Origin: Pirellulales bacterium
GTDB lineage: Bacteria > Planctomycetota > Planctomycetia > Pirellulales > JAEUIK01
Assembly: GCA_019694455.1 (NCBI GenBank)
Contig: JAIBBY010000032.1
Coordinates: 1-55,054, forward strand
Reading direction: 5' to 3'
DNA length: 55,054 bases
Within the stretch, counting starts at the first letter, position 1; each line of letters starts with the position of its first letter. Positions 51,217-55,054 of this stretch are shown piece after piece. Under the pieces are notes generated by a model. That model was given only the letters and a program-made list of their open reading frames with translations, was not told the DNA's origin and searched no databases. A program made the translations under genes and the position numbers.

Positions 51217-52275
51217 ATGCGGCAATCTCAATTCACCCATCGATCGCGGCGGCTGGCGGCGCTGGCGCTGGTCTGCCTGCCGCTGGCCACCGGCTGCTTG
51301 TGGGATAACCGCCCGCGAGAGCCCATCTCGGCCAAGGAGGGGCTGCCGCGCGAGCTTGCCAAGACCACGCTGCCGACCTATCGCATCGAACCGCCAGACG
51401 TGCTCTTGATCGATGCCGTGAAGATCGTGCCCAAGGAGCCGTACCTGGTCGAGCCCTTGGACATCCTCACGATCTTTGTGACCGGCACGCCCGAAGAGAA
51501 CCCCATCGCCGGCGAGTTTCGCGTCGACGTCAATGGTTCGGTGGCCCTGGGCCCCGGCTATGGCCGCGTGAAGGTCGTTGGCTATACCGTCGAAGACGCG
51601 CAAAAGCGCATCACCGAAGAGCTGGGCAAAGTCCTCCGGACGGCCGAAGTCTCCGTCAGCTTGGCGCAGCCCGGCGCCCGGCAAGCCATTGCCGGCGAGC
51701 ATGTGGTCATGCAAGACGGCACCATCAATCTCGGCGTCTACGGGCCGGTGCGCGTGGTCGGTCTCACCGATCAACAAGCCCGCGAAGTAATCGAAGAACA
51801 TCTCTCGCAGTTCTTGGAAGATCCGCAGGTGGCGGTCGACATCGCCTCGTTCAACAGCAAGGTCTACTACGTGATCCTGCAAGGCGCCGGTCAAGGCGAC
51901 CAGGTGATGCGCGTGCCGGTCACCGGCAACGAGACAGTGCTCGACGCGCTCTCCAGCGTCGGCGGCTTCACCAGCTCGCAGTGCAAAAAAATGTGGATCG
52001 CGCGACCCGCCCCAGACGGCCTGGGATACGACCAGGTGCTGCCCGTCGATTGGGTGGCGATCACCGAAGGGGGCTCCACCTCCACCAACTATCAGCTCAT
52101 GCCGGGCGATCGCTTGTTCATCGCCGAGGACAAGCTGGTCACCCTCGACACCGCGGTGCAAAAGATGACCGCGCCGTTCGAACGGCTCTTCGGCTTCACG
52201 CTCCTCGGTGTGCAAACCGTGCAAACCATCAACCGCTCGCCATCGGGCTTCAACGGCACGAACAACAACAACTAG
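51217..52275 (+). CDS. Wza-like polysaccharide export lipoprotein (copy 1)
   Basis: This 352-residue protein has a lipoprotein signal ending in LATGC (lipidated Cys about residue 28) and a poly-export core in which the YRIEPPDVLLIDAV motif occurs first and YLVEPLDILTIFV again about 25 residues later, then VNGSVALGPGYGRVKVVG. SLBB-type domains follow (QDGTINLGVYGPVRVVG; VYYVILQGAGQGDQVMRVPV). Wza-family proteins form the outer-membrane channel for capsule or EPS. AAGGCG lies 8 bases before the ATG. A paralogue follows 52 bp later, and the Wzc-like partner is on the opposite arm. Confidence 0.88.
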   Translation: MRQSQFTHRSRRLAALALVCLPLATGCLWDNRPREPISAKEGLPRELAKTTLPTYRIEPPDVLLIDAVKIVPKEPYLVEPLDILTIFVTGTPEENPIAGEFRVDVNGSVALGPGYGRVKVVGYTVEDAQKRITEELGKVLRTAEVSVSLAQPGARQAIAGEHVVMQDGTINLGVYGPVRVVGLTDQQAREVIEEHLSQFLEDPQVAVDIASFNSKVYYVILQGAGQGDQVMRVPVTGNETVLDALSSVGGFTSSQCKKMWIARPAPDGLGYDQVLPVDWVAITEGGSTSTNYQLMPGDRLFIAEDKLVTLDTAVQKMTAPFERLFGFTLLGVQTVQTINRSPSGFNGTNNNN

Positions 52276-52327
52276 TCTCCCAGCGCCCACGATGCGCCAA
52301 CGTAGCTTGACTTGTCAGGAACCATGC

Positions 52328-53455
52328 ATGCCTAGCGGCCAGCCACAACGCGAAAGTCAACCGCTGCGACCGGCGCGCGGCGCCGGCCGGTTCGCGCTGC
52401 TGGCGTTGTGCTGCGCGTCGCTGATGGCCTGTGGTGGTTGCCGCACCGTGTGGCATCGCAATCGCGTGCTCGAGGAAACCATCGACGCCGCGACGCTGGT
52501 GCCGCACGAATTGGCCAAGACCACCCTGCCGACCTATCGCATCGAACCCCCCGATGTGCTCTTGATTGATGCCGTGAAAGTGGTGCCCAAGGAGCCGTAT
52601 CAAATCGAGCCCCAGGACATCCTCTCGATCATTGCCACCGGCACCCTCGAAGAGCAGCCGATCACCGGCGAGTACCAGGTGGATGCCAGCGGCTCGGTGA
52701 ATCTCGGCCCCGGCTACGGCCGGGTGCGCGTGGTCGGCAGCACCGTTCGCGAAGCGCAGAAGGCGATTCTCAAACAACTATCCAGCATCCTCACGGCCCC
52801 CGAGGTTTCGGTGTCGTTGGCCACGCCCGCCTCGCGCCAAGCCATCGCCGGCGAACATATTGTGCGGCAAGACGGCGTCATCAATCTCGGCATCTACGGC
52901 AATGTGCGCGTCGTGGGGCTCACCTTGATGCAGGCCCGCGAGGCGGTCGAGGAACACCTCTCAGAATATCTCGAAAGTCCGCAGATCGCCGTGGATGTCG
53001 CGGCCTTCAACAGCAAGGTCTATTACATCATCACGCAAGGCGCCGGCCAGGGAGACCAGATCGCACGGGTGCCGATCCAAGGCAACGAAACCGTGCTCGA
53101 CGCGGTCAGCCAACTCGGCGGCTTCACCAGCAACCAGTCCAACCATATGTGGCTGGCGCGCCCGGCGCCCGATCACTGCGGCCCCGATCAGGTATTGCCG
53201 GTCGACTGGCACGCCATCACGCAAGGCGGTTCCACCAAGACCAATTACCAAATTCTGCCCGGCGACCGGCTGTTCATCTCCGAAGACAAGTTCGTCCTTG
53301 CCGACACCATCGTCCAGAAGGTGACCGGTCCCTTCGAACGCATCTTCGGCTTCAGCTTGCTCGGCGTGCAAACCGTGCAGACTATCAACCGCTCTCCCTC
53401 GGGTTTCCGCGGCACCGGCAATATCAATCCCTTCAACGTCGGCGGGTTCTTCTAA
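52328..53455 (+). CDS. Wza-like polysaccharide export lipoprotein (copy 2)
   Basis: This 375-residue tandem paralogue of the previous gene has the same layout: a signal with lipobox LMAC (about residue 36), the doubled YRIEPPDVLLI / YQIEPQDILSI motif, then SLBB domains ending in LLGVQTVQTINRSPSGF, which copy 1 also has. It ends in an Asn/Phe/Gly tail. The ATG at 52328 is supported by an AGGAA about 9 bases upstream; an ATG at 52292 is also in frame. Two near-identical channel proteins may form mixed rings or export two polymers. Retained similarity suggests a recent duplication. Confidence 0.87.
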   Translation: MPSGQPQRESQPLRPARGAGRFALLALCCASLMACGGCRTVWHRNRVLEETIDAATLVPHELAKTTLPTYRIEPPDVLLIDAVKVVPKEPYQIEPQDILSIIATGTLEEQPITGEYQVDASGSVNLGPGYGRVRVVGSTVREAQKAILKQLSSILTAPEVSVSLATPASRQAIAGEHIVRQDGVINLGIYGNVRVVGLTLMQAREAVEEHLSEYLESPQIAVDVAAFNSKVYYIITQGAGQGDQIARVPIQGNETVLDAVSQLGGFTSNQSNHMWLARPAPDHCGPDQVLPVDWHAITQGGSTKTNYQILPGDRLFISEDKFVLADTIVQKVTGPFERIFGFSLLGVQTVQTINRSPSGFRGTGNINPFNVGGFF

Positions 53456-53487
53456 GCTGTTGCGCAGCCGGCGAATTGGGGCGGAGT

Positions 53488-53497
53488 TTGCCGATTG
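53488..53497 (+). promoter_or_regulatory. Partial TTTGCCGATT motif
   Basis: A 10-base version of the shared motif, 134 bp before the small exported protein gene. The following bases do not match the other two copies, so it is weaker. Confidence 0.25.
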
Positions 53498-53631
53498 CGG
53501 CGAAAATAGTGTCGCCGGCCGGCCGCCACGCCCGATGTCGTTGCTAGTGCCACGGGCAATTTGCCCCCTCGTCGGCCGGATCGTAGGATGAACGCTGGAA
53601 GGGGTTTGGCCCGCGGACGGGAGGTTGGATC

Positions 53632-54060
53632 ATGGAAAGTCGTCGCTTTGGCTTGGCCGTCGCGCTTTGCTGCCTGACCGTTGGCCTCTCGTTTTCCAGC
53701 GCGGCGTATGCCCAAAGTTCTAAGCGGATCCAGCGCCCCCAGATGGGCTACAACCCCGCGCAATCTCAGATGAACAACACGCTGTACAACCGGCCCACCG
53801 TCAGCCCCTATCTCAACCTGCTGCGCCAGCAGGGCGTTGGCTCGCCCCCCAATTACCAAACCCTGGTGCGGCCACAACTCGATCAGGATCGCATCAATTC
53901 CTCGCAGCACAGGCAAATGCGCAATCTGCAGAACCAGTTGACCGACCTCGATCGCACAACCGTCGAGCCGGGAGAAAGAATCCGCGCCACCGGCCATCGC
54001 ACCGACTTTCTCGAATTCCGCAACTACTTCGGCAGCAACGCCGCCTACGGGCAGCAATAG
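53632..54060 (+). CDS. Small exported protein, unknown function
   Basis: This 142-residue protein has a signal peptide (FGLAVALCCLTVGLSFSSAAYAQ, with probable cleavage after AYA) and a Gln/Asn/Arg-rich mature part. The mature part includes NRPTVSPYLNLLRQQG and a helical QHRQMRNLQNQLTDLDR stretch, then a RATGHRTDFLEFRNYF end. The pattern of a PYLNLLR segment and a terminal HRT.F.N...YF is one I associate with short conserved planctomycete exported proteins, but no function is known. A GGGAGG ribosome-binding site lies 9 bases before the ATG. It follows the Wza-like pair and precedes the carbamoyltransferase. Confidence 0.7.
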   Translation: MESRRFGLAVALCCLTVGLSFSSAAYAQSSKRIQRPQMGYNPAQSQMNNTLYNRPTVSPYLNLLRQQGVGSPPNYQTLVRPQLDQDRINSSQHRQMRNLQNQLTDLDRTTVEPGERIRATGHRTDFLEFRNYFGSNAAYGQQ

Positions 54061-54170
54061 CCGCCGGCCGCCACTTTTCGCGCTGACCCTAGCCGTCTTG
54101 CGCCGCGCGACTACATTGATAGCCTGACTTTTCATTCGCTTCTCGCCCACCCGGTCAGGCCGTCCGCCGC

Positions 54171-55054
54171 ATGAGCGTCATTCTCGGCATCAACGCATAT
54201 CACGCCGGCGCGTCCGCGGCGCTGGTGATCGATGGGCAGCCCGTCGCAGCCATCGCCGAAGAGCGGCTCAATCGGTTGAAGTACTACGCCGGCTTTCCGG
54301 CGTTGGCGATTCGCCGCTGTCTCGACATGGCCGGGCTCAATGTCGCCGATATCGACCATGTGGCGATCGGCCGCGAGCCCGCCGCCAATCGCGCCAAAAA
54401 AATCGAGTTCGTCCTCAAAAATCCCAGCCGGCTCTTGAACCTGCTCAAGATCCGTGGCTCGCGCTCCAAGCTCGACGATCTCCCCACGCTCATCGCCGCC
54501 GCTTGCCAGGTCGATTCGGCGCAATTGCGCTTTCGCGCCTGGAATGTGGAGCACCATCTGGCGCACATCGCCAGCGCCTACTTCGTCTCGCCGTGGGACA
54601 AGGCCGCCGGCTTCAGCATCGATGGCTCCGGCGACTTCGTCACCTGCATGCTCACCGCCTGCGAGGGAGACGAGATCAGCGTTCTCCAGCGGGTCTTTGT
54701 CCCCAACTCGCTCGGCTCGCTCTACACCATGATCTGCGAGTTCATCGGCTATGGCGAGTATGGCGACGAAGGCAAGGTGATGGGCCTCGCCCCCCTGGGA
54801 GGCGATCGCTACGCCGATCAATTCGACGACATGGTGACGCTCGACGGCGCCGGCTTCGAACTCAATCCCAAATACTTCCTCCCCTTTGGCGCCTCGCAAG
54901 GAATGAAGATCGCCGACGACGGCCAGGTGACCCTCGAGCGGCACTATTCCGATCACCTGATCGAACTGTTCGGGCCGCCTCGCGTGTCGCGCTCCGACCT
55001 CACCCAGCGCGACCGCGATCTGGCGTTTGGCGTGCAGCACGTTTTTGAAAAGGT
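54171..55054 (+). CDS. Carbamoyltransferase, N-terminal part (cut by window edge)
   Basis: The first ~294 residues of a second NodU-type carbamoyltransferase are visible; the gene runs off the right edge. It starts SVILGINAYHAGASAALVIDG, then EERLNRLKYYAGFP, has the VEHHLAHIASAYF histidine motif, FSIDGSGDF, and GDEGKVMGLAPLGG. The family carbamoylates sugars using carbamoyl phosphate and ATP. Compared with the copy at 27262 it lacks the long FYDKPLLKFERL segment and is clearly a different subfamily. Its position after the Wza-like genes suggests it modifies the polymer or a lipid-linked precursor made by this locus. Confidence 0.88.
   Translation, partial: MSVILGINAYHAGASAALVIDGQPVAAIAEERLNRLKYYAGFPALAIRRCLDMAGLNVADIDHVAIGREPAANRAKKIEFVLKNPSRLLNLLKIRGSRSKLDDLPTLIAAACQVDSAQLRFRAWNVEHHLAHIASAYFVSPWDKAAGFSIDGSGDFVTCMLTACEGDEISVLQRVFVPNSLGSLYTMICEFIGYGEYGDEGKVMGLAPLGGDRYADQFDDMVTLDGAGFELNPKYFLPFGASQGMKIADDGQVTLERHYSDHLIELFGPPRVSRSDLTQRDRDLAFGVQHVFEK

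Noticed and set aside
50950..52290. 446-residue minus-strand frame over the first Wza-like gene
   Set aside because: Antisense to a clear export lipoprotein with a lipobox.
1..55054. CRISPR arrays, insertion sequences, prophage or integrase genes
   Set aside because: No regularly spaced direct repeats, transposase motifs or attachment duplications were seen.

Overview
The window is about 55 kb of high-GC chromosomal DNA that reads as a planctomycete, most likely of the Pirellulales. The evidence for this is: a very large secreted protein that joins a beta-propeller, HEAT-like repeats and a C-terminal CxxCH heme domain (30078-33842); an exported Pro/Glu-rich protein with the planctomycete-style GYFPTYWRDW motif (25876-27099); an ECF sigma factor with a non-zinc anti-sigma protein starting in the style typical of the phylum; exosortase, EpsI and Wza/Wzc-type genes; and many short lineage-specific exported proteins. 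I see no rRNA, tRNA, CRISPR array, transposase or integrase.

Layout. 1-5.9 kb: the end of a FliN-type flagellar switch gene, then a sugar/alcohol MDR dehydrogenase, a GH2-like beta-sandwich protein without a catalytic barrel, and two tandem GMC flavo-oxidoreductases that share a six-cysteine motif. 5.9-10.9 kb: two exported hypotheticals, a small TUDOR-like protein, and a convergent pair of a sigma54-type response regulator and a globin-sensor histidine kinase. 11.2-19.2 kb: rfbD, then a minus-strand housekeeping run in transcription order pfkB-like, thpR, recA, htrA-like, alaS. 19.4-27.1 kb: a substrate-binding/permease fusion of an amino-acid-type ABC transporter, a 1,423-residue TPR protein, and the Pro/Glu-rich exported protein.

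27.2-30 kb: a carbamoyltransferase, an SxtJ-like membrane protein and a DUF5989-like small membrane protein, in the same order as sxtI-sxtJ-sxtK. 30-34 kb: the heme-binding propeller protein. 34.2-40.7 kb: a biotin neighbourhood of pyruvate carboxylase, biotin-protein ligase and bioF, with bioF overlapping an EVE-domain gene. 40.9-43.4 kb: ECF sigma, anti-sigma and a PDZ protein, closed by a good intrinsic terminator.

43.9-55 kb: a cell-surface polysaccharide/exosortase locus built from two divergent arms around an 814-bp non-coding region. The minus arm is exosortase, Wzc-like chain-length/BY-kinase, EpsI and a WbpM/CapD-type nucleotide-sugar dehydratase. The plus arm is two tandem Wza-like export lipoproteins, a small exported protein and a second carbamoyltransferase cut by the window edge. 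No protein here carries a recognisable exosortase sorting tail, so substrates must lie elsewhere.

The best leads are the carbamoyltransferase genes, one in an sxtIJK-like cassette and one beside the exosortase locus, and two intergenic sequence motifs that recur upstream of several genes. One is AAGTTTGCCC-N9-TTCTCG, found before the ECF sigma gene and before a small Arg-rich ORF. The other is TTTGCCGATTAA, found about 75 bp before two exported-protein genes. All functions are read from the sequence alone; no searches were run.
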